DNA of 64,000 nucleotides from the NCBI RefSeq assembly GCF_014641715.1, contig NZ_BMIG01000001.1:310001-374000 (forward strand). The letters run 5' to 3'. Both the position numbers and the translations under genes were made by a program. A model generated the notes under the pieces. That model was not told where the DNA came from. It searched no databases and was given only the letters and a program-made list of their open reading frames with translations. Below, piece after piece: positions 44,407-53,166 of this stretch (the first letter of the stretch is position 1; each line of letters starts with the position of its first letter). The stretch is from Polaromonas eurypsychrophila (lineage in GTDB: Bacteria; Pseudomonadota; Gammaproteobacteria; Burkholderiales; Burkholderiaceae_C).

Positions 44407-45402
44407 ATGACACATCCCCGCGACATCCTCCTTGGCGCCCAGGCTGCAGCAGGTTTTTTGCCTGTCTGTGACCACTACAGCGGCGTCGAGGCACGGATGC
44501 GCAAAAGCCTGCAACTGCAGGCTGAAATGATCGAAGAATTCGGCGCCTGCGTGTTCGACGTGACGCTGGACTGCGAGGATGGCGCGCCGGTCGGCGGCGA
44601 AGCCGAGCATGCGGCACTGGTGGCTTCGCTGGTGGCCCAGGCCGGCGACGGTGCCCGCGTGGCGGTGCGTGTGCATGCGCTCGGCCACCCCGCCTTTGAG
44701 GCCGACATCGACACGATTGTCGGCCAGGTCGGGCACCGGATGAGCCACCTGATGGTGCCCAAGGTCGAGTCGGTTGCCGATGTCGACCGTGTGGTGGCCG
44801 CGCTGGCCACCGTGTCCTGTGAAGCGTTACCCATCCACGTGCTGCTGGAGTCGCCCGCTGCGGTGCATAGGGCCTTCGACATTGCCGCGCATCCGCGCGT
44901 TCAGTCGCTCAGTTTCGGTTTGATGGATTTCGTCTCCAGCCATGGCGGTGCGATCCCGGCCGGTGGCATGAGCAGCCAGGGCCAGTTCACGCACCCGCTG
45001 GTGGTGCGCGCCAAGCTGGAAATCGCCGCCGCCTGCCATGCGCACGGCAAGGTCCCCTCGCACTGTGTGGTCACCGAATTCAGCGACACTGCAGCGATGA
45101 AAACTGCGGCGCTGAAAGCCGCGCGCGAGCTGGGTTACACCCGCATGTGGAGCATCCACCCGGGCCAGATCCGGCCCATCCTGGAGGCCTTTGCACCGGA
45201 TCAGGGTGATATTGAAAACGCTACAAAAATAATAGCTGCTGCCTCCCGTGCCGATTGGGCGCCCATCAGTTTCGACGGCCAATTGCACGACCGCGCAAGC
45301 TACCGCTATTTCTGGCAGGTGCTGGAGCGCGCCCACCAGACCGGGCGCGTCCTGCCAGCCGAGATGCAAACCTGGTTCAGCTCTGCTAGCGCCACCCTTT
45401 GA
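44407..45402 (+). CDS. HpcH/HpaI aldolase / CitE-like lyase family protein
   Basis: A TIM-barrel protein of 331 residues of the CitE-like group. Mg-binding and catalytic features are visible in VFDVTLDCEDGAP (Asp-Glu-Asp), MVPKVES and a conserved Glu in HVLLESPAAVH. Such proteins cleave or form CoA thioesters such as malyl-CoA or citramalyl-CoA; no citrate lyase alpha or gamma genes are nearby, so true citrate lyase is unlikely. The gene lies between mdh and acnB under the GntR/mdh promoter, suggesting a C4/C5 dicarboxylate role. DNA near residues 272-278 resembles the interspersed element core. Confidence 0.88.
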   Translation: MTHPRDILLGAQAAAGFLPVCDHYSGVEARMRKSLQLQAEMIEEFGACVFDVTLDCEDGAPVGGEAEHAALVASLVAQAGDGARVAVRVHALGHPAFEADIDTIVGQVGHRMSHLMVPKVESVADVDRVVAALATVSCEALPIHVLLESPAAVHRAFDIAAHPRVQSLSFGLMDFVSSHGGAIPAGGMSSQGQFTHPLVVRAKLEIAAACHAHGKVPSHCVVTEFSDTAAMKTAALKAARELGYTRMWSIHPGQIRPILEAFAPDQGDIENATKIIAAASRADWAPISFDGQLHDRASYRYFWQVLERAHQTGRVLPAEMQTWFSSASATL

Positions 45403-45440
45403 CGTATTCGACCCCACCGGCCCATCCATCCAAGGACCCC

Positions 45441-46070
45441 ATGAAAATTATTCTTGCTACCGCCCTGTTGTTTGCCGCGCCCGCCCTGGTGCTGGCCCAG
45501 GCGGCTCCGGCAGCCAAACCTGCTGCCAAGGCCGCTGCCCCGGCGGCCGACGCCAAACCTGCTGCCAAGCCTCGCGCAACGCCAGCCAGGCGCGCGGCGG
45601 CGGTCAAGTCTGTCGAAGAAAACACACCCATCGACGACGATCCAAATATCACACTGAGCCCGGAAGACCTCGAAATGGCCAAGCGTGTGCACGTTGGCAC
45701 ATTTCCCTGCGAACTGGGTGCCTCGGTAACCATTATCCCTAGCGACAAGCGCCCTGGCTTCTTCACGGTGCGCAGCGGCCTGATGCGTTTTCGCATGCAC
45801 CCGGTTGGCAGCCGCACCGGTGCGATCCGCCTGGAAGACGGCCGCGCCGGCGCGATGTGGCTGCAACTGGGCAACAAATCCATGCTGATGAGCCAGAAGA
45901 TCGGCCAGCGCATCGCCGACGAGTGCATGAGCCCGGACCAGGCCACCTTTGCCGAAGAGCTCAAGCGCAACCCACGCCCCAGCATTCTCGACGCCCCGCC
46001 GCCTGCAGCAGCCGGAGCTGGCACGGCTTCTGCTCCACCCGCCACACCCGCAGCGTCGGTCCCGCGCTAA
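45441..46070 (+). CDS. Conserved exported protein of unknown function
   Basis: A protein of 209 residues with a signal peptide (MKIILATALLFAAPALVLAQ), an Ala/Pro/Lys-rich linker (about 22-55), a compact domain (about 65-175, with HVGTFPCELGASVTII and FFTVRSGLMRFRMHPV) and an Ala/Pro-rich tail. The domain recurs in Burkholderiales between the CitE-like gene and acnB as I recall, but has no assigned role. The location is periplasmic or outer-membrane facing. Confidence 0.75.
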   Translation: MKIILATALLFAAPALVLAQAAPAAKPAAKAAAPAADAKPAAKPRATPARRAAAVKSVEENTPIDDDPNITLSPEDLEMAKRVHVGTFPCELGASVTIIPSDKRPGFFTVRSGLMRFRMHPVGSRTGAIRLEDGRAGAMWLQLGNKSMLMSQKIGQRIADECMSPDQATFAEELKRNPRPSILDAPPPAAAGAGTASAPPATPAASVPR

Positions 46071-46123
46071 ACCAAGCCTGCCCCCCGCCTCGACCGTTTT
46101 TTTGAGTACTGGAGAAGAAAACC

Positions 46124-48739
46124 ATGATGACCGAATTCATTGCCACCTATCGCACCCATGCCGCTGAGCGCGCCGCACTCGGCATTCCGCCGCTGCCGTT
46201 GTCCGCCCAGCAGACCGGCGAAGTGATCGAGCTGCTGAAAGACCCGCCCCAGGGCGAAGAAAGTTTTCTGGTTGAGCTGATCACCCACCGCGTGCCGGCC
46301 GGGGTAGACGCAGCGGCCAAGGTCAAGGCCAGCTATCTGGCAGCAGTCGCACACGGCAGCGAAAAATGCACCCTGATCTCGCGCGAAAAAGCCACGCAAC
46401 TGCTAGGCACCATGCTGGGCGGCTACAACATCAGCCCACTGGTCGAGTTGCTCGACGACGCTGAAGACAGCGTCGCCACCCAGGCCGCCAGCGGTTTGAA
46501 AAACACATTGCTGATGTTTGACCAGTTTCACGACGTCAAGGAAAAGGCCGACAAGGGCAACAAATACGCCAAGGCCGTGCTGCAAAGCTGGGCTGATGCC
46601 GAGTGGTTCACCAGCCGCCCGGAAGTGCCGCAGTCCATCATGCTGACCGTCTTCAAGGTGGCGGGCGAGATCAACACCGACGACTTGTCTCCCGCGCCGG
46701 ACGCCTGGAGCCGCCCTGACATCCCGCTGCACGCACTGGCCATGCACAAAAATGCCCGCCCCGGCGTCACGCCTGAAGAAGACGGCAAACGCGGTCCGGT
46801 CAAATTCATCGACACGCTGAAAGCCAAGGGCCATCTGGTGGCCTATGTCGGCGACGTGGTGGGGACTGGTTCTTCGCGCAAATCGGCGACCAACTCGGTG
46901 CTGTGGTTCACTGGCCAGGACATTCCTTACGTGCCGAACAAGCGTTTCGGCGGCGTCTGCCTGGGTTCAAAAATCGCGCCGATTTTCTACAACACCATGG
47001 AAGACTCCGGCGCGTTGCCGATCGAACTCGACGTGAGCCAGATGGCCATGGGTGATGTGATCGAGCTGCGTCCCTACGACGGCAAAGCACTCAAAGACGG
47101 CAAGATCGTCGCCGAATTCAAGCTCAAGAGCGATGTGCTGTTTGACGAAGTGCGCGCCGGCGGCCGTATTCCGCTGATCGTCGGCCGCGGCCTGACGGCC
47201 AAGGCACGCTGGGCCCTGGGCCTGCCGGTCTCGACGCTGTTCCGTTTGCCACAGCCACCGGTTGCCAGTGAGCGCGGCTTTACCCTCGCGCAAAAAATGG
47301 TTGGCCGCGCGGTCGGCTTGCCAGAAGGCCAGGGCGTGCGCCCCGGTACCTACTGTGAGCCGAAGATGACATCGGTCGGATCGCAAGACACCACCGGCCC
47401 GATGACACGCGACGAGCTCAAAGATCTGGCCTGCCTGGGTTTCAGTGCCGACCTGGTGATGCAGTCCTTCTGCCATACCGCCGCTTACCCCAAGCCGGTT
47501 GATGTGAAGATGCATCACGAGCTTCCCGAGTTCATGAGCGACCGTGGCGGCATTCCGTTGCGGCCGGGCGACGGCATCATCCACAGCTGGCTCAACCGCA
47601 TGCTGTTGCCCGACACCGTCGGCACCGGCGGCGACAGCCACACGCGTTTCCCCATCGGCATCAGTTTCCCGGCTGGCTCTGGTCTGGTGGCCTTCGGCGC
47701 CGCCACCGGTGTCATGCCGCTGGACATGCCCGAGTCGGTGCTGGTGCGCTTCAAGGGCGAGATGCAATCCGGCATCACATTGCGCGACCTGGTCAATGCG
47801 ATTCCGCTGTACGCCATCAAGGCGGGCCTGCTGACTGTCGCCAAGCAGGGCAAGATCAACATTTTCTCGGGCCGTGTTCTGGAAATTGAAGGTTTGCCGG
47901 ACCTGAAGGTTGAGCAGGCGTTTGAACTGAGCGATGCCTCGGCCGAGCGTTCTGCTGGCGGCTGCACGGTGCATTTGAACAAGGAGCCCATCATCGAATA
48001 CATCACCAGCAACATCACCATGTTGAAGTGGATGATTGCAACTGGCTATTCGGATGTGCGCACCATCAAGCGCCGCATTGCTGCCATGGAAGCCTGGCTG
48101 GCCGACCCGCAACTGCTCAAGGGCGACGCCGACGCTGAGTACGCCGCCGTCATCGAGATCGATCTGGCCGACATCCATGAGCCAATCGTCGCCTGCCCGA
48201 ACGACCCTGACGACGTGAAGACCTTGTCAGATGTGGCTGGCGCGGTGATCGACGAAGTATTCATCGGCAGCTGCATGACCAACATCGGCCACTTCCGCGC
48301 GGCTTCCAAGCTGCTCGAAGGCAAGCGCGATATTCCGGTCAAGCTGTGGATGGCACCGCCGACCAAAATGGACGCCAAGCAACTCAGCGAAGAAGGCCAC
48401 TACGGTGTTCTGGGCTCGGCTGGCGCACGCATGGAGATGCCCGGCTGCAGCCTGTGCATGGGCAACCAGGCGCAAGTCAAAGAGGGTGCCACCGTCTTCT
48501 CGACTTCAACCCGCAACTTCCCGAACCGCCTGGGCAAAAACTCTAACGTGTACTTGGGCAGCGCCGAACTCGCCGCCATTTGCGCCAAGCTGGGTCATAT
48601 CCCGACCAAGCAGGAATACATGGCGGACATGGGTGTTCTGACTGCTGCAAGCGACAGCGTGTACCAGTACCTGAACTTTGACCAAGTCAAGGATTACACC
48701 GATATGGCCGATACCGTGAAAGACACGATTCCCGCCTGA
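46124..48739 (+). CDS. acnB: Aconitate hydratase B
   Basis: The main TCA aconitase; 871 residues, the normal length. The N-terminal HEAT-like domain covers about 1-160. Cluster cysteines are in [12 protein letters not shown] (about 710) and [14 protein letters not shown] (about 770), and [20 protein letters not shown] is the substrate region. It is the end of the mdh transcription block, followed by a strong bidirectional terminator. A second aconitase, acnA, lies at 53.2 kb. Confidence 0.97.
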   Translation: MMTEFIATYRTHAAERAALGIPPLPLSAQQTGEVIELLKDPPQGEESFLVELITHRVPAGVDAAAKVKASYLAAVAHGSEKCTLISREKATQLLGTMLGGYNISPLVELLDDAEDSVATQAASGLKNTLLMFDQFHDVKEKADKGNKYAKAVLQSWADAEWFTSRPEVPQSIMLTVFKVAGEINTDDLSPAPDAWSRPDIPLHALAMHKNARPGVTPEEDGKRGPVKFIDTLKAKGHLVAYVGDVVGTGSSRKSATNSVLWFTGQDIPYVPNKRFGGVCLGSKIAPIFYNTMEDSGALPIELDVSQMAMGDVIELRPYDGKALKDGKIVAEFKLKSDVLFDEVRAGGRIPLIVGRGLTAKARWALGLPVSTLFRLPQPPVASERGFTLAQKMVGRAVGLPEGQGVRPGTYCEPKMTSVGSQDTTGPMTRDELKDLACLGFSADLVMQSFCHTAAYPKPVDVKMHHELPEFMSDRGGIPLRPGDGIIHSWLNRMLLPDTVGTGGDSHTRFPIGISFPAGSGLVAFGAATGVMPLDMPESVLVRFKGEMQSGITLRDLVNAIPLYAIKAGLLTVAKQGKINIFSGRVLEIEGLPDLKVEQAFELSDASAERSAGGCTVHLNKEPIIEYITSNITMLKWMIATGYSDVRTIKRRIAAMEAWLADPQLLKGDADAEYAAVIEIDLADIHEPIVACPNDPDDVKTLSDVAGAVIDEVFIGSCMTNIGHFRAASKLLEGKRDIPVKLWMAPPTKMDAKQLSEEGHYGVLGSAGARMEMPGCSLCMGNQAQVKEGATVFSTSTRNFPNRLGKNSNVYLGSAELAAICAKLGHIPTKQEYMADMGVLTAASDSVYQYLNFDQVKDYTDMADTVKDTIPA

Positions 48740-48761
48740 TTCAGTGCATCAAGCCGGCATG

Positions 48762-48799
48762 AAAAAAGCCCCGCAACAACAGTTGCGGGGCTTTTTTTT
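48762..48799. terminator. Bidirectional intrinsic terminator after acnB
   Basis: GCCCCGCAAC and GTTGCGGGGC form a perfect 10-base stem with a short loop, flanked by A6 on the left and T8 on the right. It serves acnB on the plus strand and the convergent hypothetical gene on the minus strand, whose stop codon touches its edge. Confidence 0.95.
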
Positions 48800-49181
48800 A
48801 CAGTCCGTCCGGCAGTGGGTCGACGATACGTACTTCCGAGCCGTCGACAAACTTCACGTACCAGAAGTCGGGGGAAGCCGGCAGATTGGGCCGAACATGG
48901 CTGACGTTGGCGGAGCAGATGTAGAGCGTGGCCGCACCATCGTCCGGCGGCGGCGCCAGATAGTGGCGCTTGCCGGCCACCATGCCACCTATGCTGCTGA
49001 CCACGGTACCTATCGACTCCGTCACCGCATTGACCACGGTCCCCTGGCCCAGCATGTGAATAGTGGTCTGGCCGATCAGCCCGGCACGAGATGCCTCAAC
49101 ATAGAGCACCGCCGACGGGTTGATGCGCAGATCGTCAGGCGCCGCCGGGTCGGTCGCCTTGTTGAAAGAAACAAATGGCAT
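48798..49181 (-). CDS. Hypothetical protein (127 residues)
   Basis: Starts MPFVSFNKATDPAAPDDLRINPSAV and contains a glycine- and serine-rich middle (VVSSIGGMVAGKRHYLAPP) that could be a hairpin loop. It is mostly beta-strand-like with no signal peptide, membrane helix or recognised motif. It lies 15 bases after the PPOX-type gene on the same strand and ends at the terminator shared with acnB, so the two form a small operon. Confidence 0.6.
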   Translation of the reverse strand: MPFVSFNKATDPAAPDDLRINPSAVLYVEASRAGLIGQTTIHMLGQGTVVNAVTESIGTVVSSIGGMVAGKRHYLAPPPDDGAATLYICSANVSHVRPNLPASPDFWYVKFVDGSEVRIVDPLPDGL

Positions 49182-49196
49182 GGCTGCTGCCGCGCG

Positions 49197-49700
49197 TCAG
49201 GAAACGCGAAGCTCTTTGTGCTCTGACATGTTCTTCGGCGGCTCGCCGGTGACAGCTGATTTGGCCATCTTGAAGAGCTGCGTGAGCTTGCTGTCCTTGG
49301 CATTCCAGTATTCGGCATGGCTGATCCGCACTTCCAGCAGCGCCAGATCAGGGTCGGTTACACCGCCCGGAAACCAGGCTTTGACGATCGGGTTGAACAG
49401 CTCGTCCTTTTTGGCCGCGTCGTCTGAAAATTGCGCCGTGCCGGCGATGGACACATAGTTGTCAGCGCCGGTGTCGGCATACGACACGTTCACGTTGCTG
49501 TCGCTGCGCAGGCGGGTGGCCATTTCGCTTTTCTGCGAAATAAAAAAGTACAGCATGGAGCTTTCGTCCATGGACTTGTTCTGCGTGGTCAGCGGATGGC
49601 CTTGCAGGCTGCCGTCGCTGTGACGGTGTATCAGCATGCCGAATTTGATGTCCTTGATCAGGTCCCATAGGGTCTGCAGGTCAGAAGTGGTGTTGCTCAT
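49197..49700 (-). CDS. Pyridoxamine 5'-phosphate oxidase-like (general stress protein 26 type) protein
   Basis: A split-barrel flavin-binding fold of 167 residues. The pattern IKFGMLIHRHSDGSLQGHPLT (about 17-37), then LYFFISQKSEMATRL and VNVSYADTGADNYVSIAGTA, matches small PPOX-family proteins related to Bacillus general stress protein 26. It probably binds FMN or FAD; the activity is not known. It is the first gene of a two-gene unit on the minus strand. Confidence 0.85.
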   Translation of the reverse strand: MSNTTSDLQTLWDLIKDIKFGMLIHRHSDGSLQGHPLTTQNKSMDESSMLYFFISQKSEMATRLRSDSNVNVSYADTGADNYVSIAGTAQFSDDAAKKDELFNPIVKAWFPGGVTDPDLALLEVRISHAEYWNAKDSKLTQLFKMAKSAVTGEPPKNMSEHKELRVS

Positions 49701-49846
49701 GCGGATTCCTTAAAAAGCGGTCAGGTTGAAGTCACAAGCCACCTTAAGACTTGCTGCCGCGCCTGCTCATCAGTCGGAGCGCCTGCTACCTGTCAGCGCA
49801 GGCCGACAGTGGCCCTCCAGCAATCGCGGCCAGCGTTGCCGTTCTC

Positions 49847-49876
49847 GGCCTGGGCCTGGGCCTGGGCCTGGGCCTG
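49847..49876. repeat. Hexanucleotide tandem repeat (GGCCTG)x5
   Basis: Five tandem copies of GGCCTG in the non-coding stretch between the PPOX-like gene and the XRE remnant. The rest of 49701-50041 holds only this repeat and an interspersed element; no gene was seen there. Confidence 0.95.
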
Positions 49877-49913
49877 GGCTCTACAGGCTGTGGTGCTTCA
49901 GTTCCGCCATTTT

Positions 49914-49978
49914 GCTATTAATAACATAGCTGCTTACGCATGTCAGACAAGGGCTGGAGCCCTATTTTGTGCTTGATC
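49914..49978 (+). repeat. Interspersed palindromic element, copy 7
   Basis: GCTATTAATAACATAGC, TGCTTACGC, then CAAGGGCTGGAGCCCTATT. It is one of the most complete copies and the closest match to the copy read in frame within acnA. Confidence 0.8.
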
Positions 49979-50041
49979 TTCAAACACGAACCGCGAAACA
50001 CACTCAGACCTGCGCGGTGGCCGGCGGGCGGGCAGGCGCGA

Positions 50042-50284
50042 TCAGCCAGGCGATTGCAGGTCGCGCAGCGCTTGCGCCGTCTGCTCATCAGCCGGAAAAA
50101 ACGTTTCCATGGCCAGCTCCTGAAGCGTTACATCGGTGGGTGTGCCGAAGATGGTGATGGTGCTGATGAAGCTCAATACACCGCCCGGCGTGCTGAAGCG
50201 AAAAGGCATGGCGATGCCTGCGTGTTCGCCATCGAGTTGCAGGTCTGTTCCCTCTGGCACGGGGTAGGCGCGCAGCTCCTGCAC
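50042..50284 (-). pseudogene. Truncated XRE-type regulator (MmyB-like ligand-binding C-terminus only)
   Basis: The 80 codons from a GTG at 50284 encode FRFSTPGGVLSFISTITIFG then TPTDVTLQELAMETFFPADE, the end of the MmyB-like ligand-binding domain found in XRE-family regulators. The DNA-binding domain and most of the ligand domain are missing: the similarity stops where the next, oppositely oriented gene begins. This looks like a remnant left by a deletion or rearrangement at about 50285. Confidence 0.6.
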
Positions 50285-50286
50285 CC

Positions 50287-50682
50287 TTGTCGGCCTCCGC
50301 CCATTTTTTACGCCGCGTCCTGTGGCTGGACGCCGGCACGGGCCTGGCGACTGGCGCCTTGCAATTGCTGCTACCCGCCTGGCTGGCGGGTTTGCTGGGT
50401 CTGCCAGAGGCCTTGCTGGTCGAGTCGGGCTGGGCGATGCTGGCCTTTACAGCGTACATCACCTTTCTGGCGACCCGGCGCCAGATACCGCCAGCGGGGG
50501 TCTGGTTGCTGATTGTCGGCAATGCCGCCTGGGCGCTGGGCTGCCTGGCGCTGATTTTTGGTGGAGGGCTCACACCCACGCTGCTTGGCACGGCATTTCT
50601 GGCGGTGCAGGCCTTCTGGGTTGGCCTCATGGCCGAGCTGGAGTGGGTGGGGCTGCGCAAGGCCGCTGCCAGCCGCTGGTAG
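50287..50682 (+). CDS. Small integral membrane protein of unknown function
   Basis: A protein of 131 residues with four predicted membrane helices (about 12-32, 42-62, 68-88 and 96-116) and short loops. The start is a TTG at 50287 (MSASAHFLRR), next to the breakpoint of the XRE remnant, so the original start or promoter may have been altered. No conserved motif is recognised. It lies about 100 bases before serC on the same strand. Confidence 0.65.
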   Translation: MSASAHFLRRVLWLDAGTGLATGALQLLLPAWLAGLLGLPEALLVESGWAMLAFTAYITFLATRRQIPPAGVWLLIVGNAAWALGCLALIFGGGLTPTLLGTAFLAVQAFWVGLMAELEWVGLRKAAASRW

Positions 50683-50784
50683 TGCTGCAGGCCCGGCGCA
50701 GCGCGACTTTCTTGTATGCTGTGCGGTCTGGCCCCTACTGGGTGCCAGGCCGATTCTCATCATCCCTCCTGGAAAGTTCTCCCC

Positions 50785-51867
50785 ATGACACGCGCCTTGA
50801 ATTTCAGTGCCGGCCCGGCCACCCTTCCAGAACCCGTGCTGCGGCGCGCTGCCGCCGAAATGCTGGACTGGAATGGGTCCGGCATGTCGGTCATGGAGAT
50901 GAGCCACCGCGGCAAGGAGTTCATCGCCATCCATGCGCAGGCCGAAGCCGACCTGCGTGAATTGCTGACAATTCCCGCCAACTACAAGGTCCTTTTCCTG
51001 CAGGGCGGCGGTCTCGGGCAAAACGCTTGTGTTCCGATGAACCTCCTGCGCGGCCATGCCGGCGCAGACTTCATCAATACCGGCGAGTGGATGAAAAAGA
51101 CCATCAAGGAAGCCAAAAACTACTGCAAGGTCAATGTGGCCGCCACAGCAGAGGCCGGCGGCTTCACCAGCGTGCCGAAGTTCGACAGCTGGAAGCTCGA
51201 CCCCAATGCCGCCTACGTCCACATCTGCTTGAACGAAACCATTGGCGGAGTTGAATACCACTGGACGCCGGACACCGGCGCGGTGCCGCTGGTGGCCGAC
51301 ATGTCGTCCAACATCCTGTCGCGTCCCATCGATGTCAGCCGCTACGGCCTGATTTATGCGGGTGCCCAGAAGAACATCGGTCCTTCGGGCTTGACCATCG
51401 TGATCGTGCGCGAAGACCTGATCGGCCAGGCCATCCCGCACACGCCGTCTGTCTTTGACTACAAACAACAGGCCGACAACGACTCGATGTACAACACGCC
51501 GCCGACCTATGCGATCTACATTGCGGGGCTGGTGTTCAAGCACATCAAGGCGCTCGGTGGCCTCAAGGCCATGGAAGAACACAACCGCATCAAGGCGGCG
51601 GTGCTGTACGACTACCTCGACGCGACCAGCTTTTACAGCAACCCCGTGGCGCGCGAAGACCGCTCCCTGATGAACGTGCCCTTCAAGCTCAGGGACGAGT
51701 CGCTCGACGAAGCTTTCCTCAAAGGTGCGCAGGGTCGCGGCATGGTGCAACTCAAGGGCCATCGCTCTGTGGGTGGCATGCGCGCCTCGATTTACAACGC
51801 CATGTCGGTTGAAGGGGTGCAGGCGCTGGTGGCTTACATGAAAGAGTTTGAGGCCAGCCATGGTTGA
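50785..51867 (+). CDS. serC: Phosphoserine aminotransferase
   Basis: A PLP enzyme of 360 residues making phosphoserine from 3-phosphohydroxypyruvate, also acting in vitamin B6 synthesis alongside PdxJ. It has the N-terminal [15 protein letters not shown], the PLP Lys in [13 protein letters not shown] (about 193) and [15 protein letters not shown]. The ATG at 50785 fits the family start. The last 8 bases overlap the start of serA, so the serine pathway enzymes are coupled. Confidence 0.97.
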   Translation: MTRALNFSAGPATLPEPVLRRAAAEMLDWNGSGMSVMEMSHRGKEFIAIHAQAEADLRELLTIPANYKVLFLQGGGLGQNACVPMNLLRGHAGADFINTGEWMKKTIKEAKNYCKVNVAATAEAGGFTSVPKFDSWKLDPNAAYVHICLNETIGGVEYHWTPDTGAVPLVADMSSNILSRPIDVSRYGLIYAGAQKNIGPSGLTIVIVREDLIGQAIPHTPSVFDYKQQADNDSMYNTPPTYAIYIAGLVFKHIKALGGLKAMEEHNRIKAAVLYDYLDATSFYSNPVAREDRSLMNVPFKLRDESLDEAFLKGAQGRGMVQLKGHRSVGGMRASIYNAMSVEGVQALVAYMKEFEASHG

Positions 51868-53068
51868 TGCCGCCGGCCCGGCAGGCCGGCGTTTTGAGAT
51901 TCTGGTGCTCAACCAGATTTCAGCCAACGGCCTGAAGCGCCTGCCAACCGGGCAATACGCCACCGGCAAGGACTTTGCCAGCCCTGATGCGGTGCTGGTG
52001 CGTTCTGCCGACATGCATGGCATGGCGCTGCCCGCCAGCGTGCAGGCCATTGCCCGCGCCGGTGCCGGCATCAACAACATACCAGTCCAGGCCATGAGCG
52101 CACGCGGCGTGCCGGTGTTCAATGCGCCCGGAGCCAACGCCAATGCGGTGAAAGAACTGGTGCTGACCGGCATGCTGCTGGCGGCGCGCAATATCGCACC
52201 CGCGCTGCGCTTTGTGGGCGGCCTGGACCCTGCCATGGCCGATATGGACAAGGCGGTCGAAGACGGCAAGAAGAACTTTGCCGGCTTTGAGCTGGCGGGC
52301 CATACGCTGGGCATTGTGGGCTTGGGCAAGGTGGGCTGCCTGGTGGCTGACGCCGCCATCAAGCTGGGCATGAACGTGCTCGGTTACGACCCGGACATCA
52401 CGGTCGATGCGGCCTGGAGCCTGCCGGCGCAGGTCAAAAAAGCGGCCAGCGTCGCGGAGGTGCTGAAAAACGCCGACTTTGTGACGCTGCATGTGCCTCT
52501 GGTGGCGGCCACGCGCGACCTGGTCAATGCCGACAACCTCAAGCTGATGCGCCCCGGTGCGGTGCTGCTCAATTTCTCGCGCGAGGGCGTGGTCAGCGAG
52601 GCGGCGGTGCTGGCCGCGCTTGATGGCAAAAAGCTGGGCTTTTATATCTGTGACTTTCCTTCGGCAGCGATCAACCGCCACCCCGGCGTGGTGGCCTTGC
52701 CGCACCTCGGTGCGTCCACCCGCGAAGCCGAGGAAAACTGCGCGATCATGGTGGTCGATCAGCTGCGCGACTACATGGAGCACGGCAATGTCGTTAACGC
52801 GGTGAATTTCCCGGCGGTGAGCATGGCCCGCGAATCCGCCTACCGCGTGGCGATTGCCAATGCCAATGTGCCGAATATGCTGGGGCAGATATCCACTGCC
52901 ATGGCCCAAGCGGGCTTGAACATCCACAACATGGTGAACAAATCGCGCGGCGACATGGCCTATACGCTGGTCGATGTGGAAAGCCCGGTTGGTGCTGCGG
53001 TGCTGGAGCATCTGCGGGCGATTGAGGGCGTGCTGGCGGTGCGGTATTTGCCGGATTCCGCCGTTTAG
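51860..53068 (+). CDS. serA: D-3-phosphoglycerate dehydrogenase
   Basis: The first committed step of serine synthesis; 402 residues. It has the NAD-binding [16 protein letters not shown] (about 153), the catalytic Arg/Glu/His region with [15 protein letters not shown] (about 283-297), and a C-terminal ACT-type domain (about 325-400, [21 protein letters not shown]) for serine feedback. The ATG at 51860 lies within the end of serC; a TTG upstream at 51848 is less likely. Confidence 0.95.
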   Translation: MVDAAGPAGRRFEILVLNQISANGLKRLPTGQYATGKDFASPDAVLVRSADMHGMALPASVQAIARAGAGINNIPVQAMSARGVPVFNAPGANANAVKELVLTGMLLAARNIAPALRFVGGLDPAMADMDKAVEDGKKNFAGFELAGHTLGIVGLGKVGCLVADAAIKLGMNVLGYDPDITVDAAWSLPAQVKKAASVAEVLKNADFVTLHVPLVAATRDLVNADNLKLMRPGAVLLNFSREGVVSEAAVLAALDGKKLGFYICDFPSAAINRHPGVVALPHLGASTREAEENCAIMVVDQLRDYMEHGNVVNAVNFPAVSMARESAYRVAIANANVPNMLGQISTAMAQAGLNIHNMVNKSRGDMAYTLVDVESPVGAAVLEHLRAIEGVLAVRYLPDSAV

Positions 53069-53166
53069 CCCCTTGTCCCGATGCTTAGGCTGCCAAGTCC
53101 TACAGACATTGCGGACAAGACTTGTAGGATGACAATCAAGTAAACCCACAAGATCAGGAGTTCGCC

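Noticed and set aside
45220..45257. Element-like core inside the CitE-like gene, considered as a third coding insertion
   Set aside because: The protein length and surrounding residues look normal for the family, so the GCTAC...ATAGC match may be chance; mentioned only as a weak hit.
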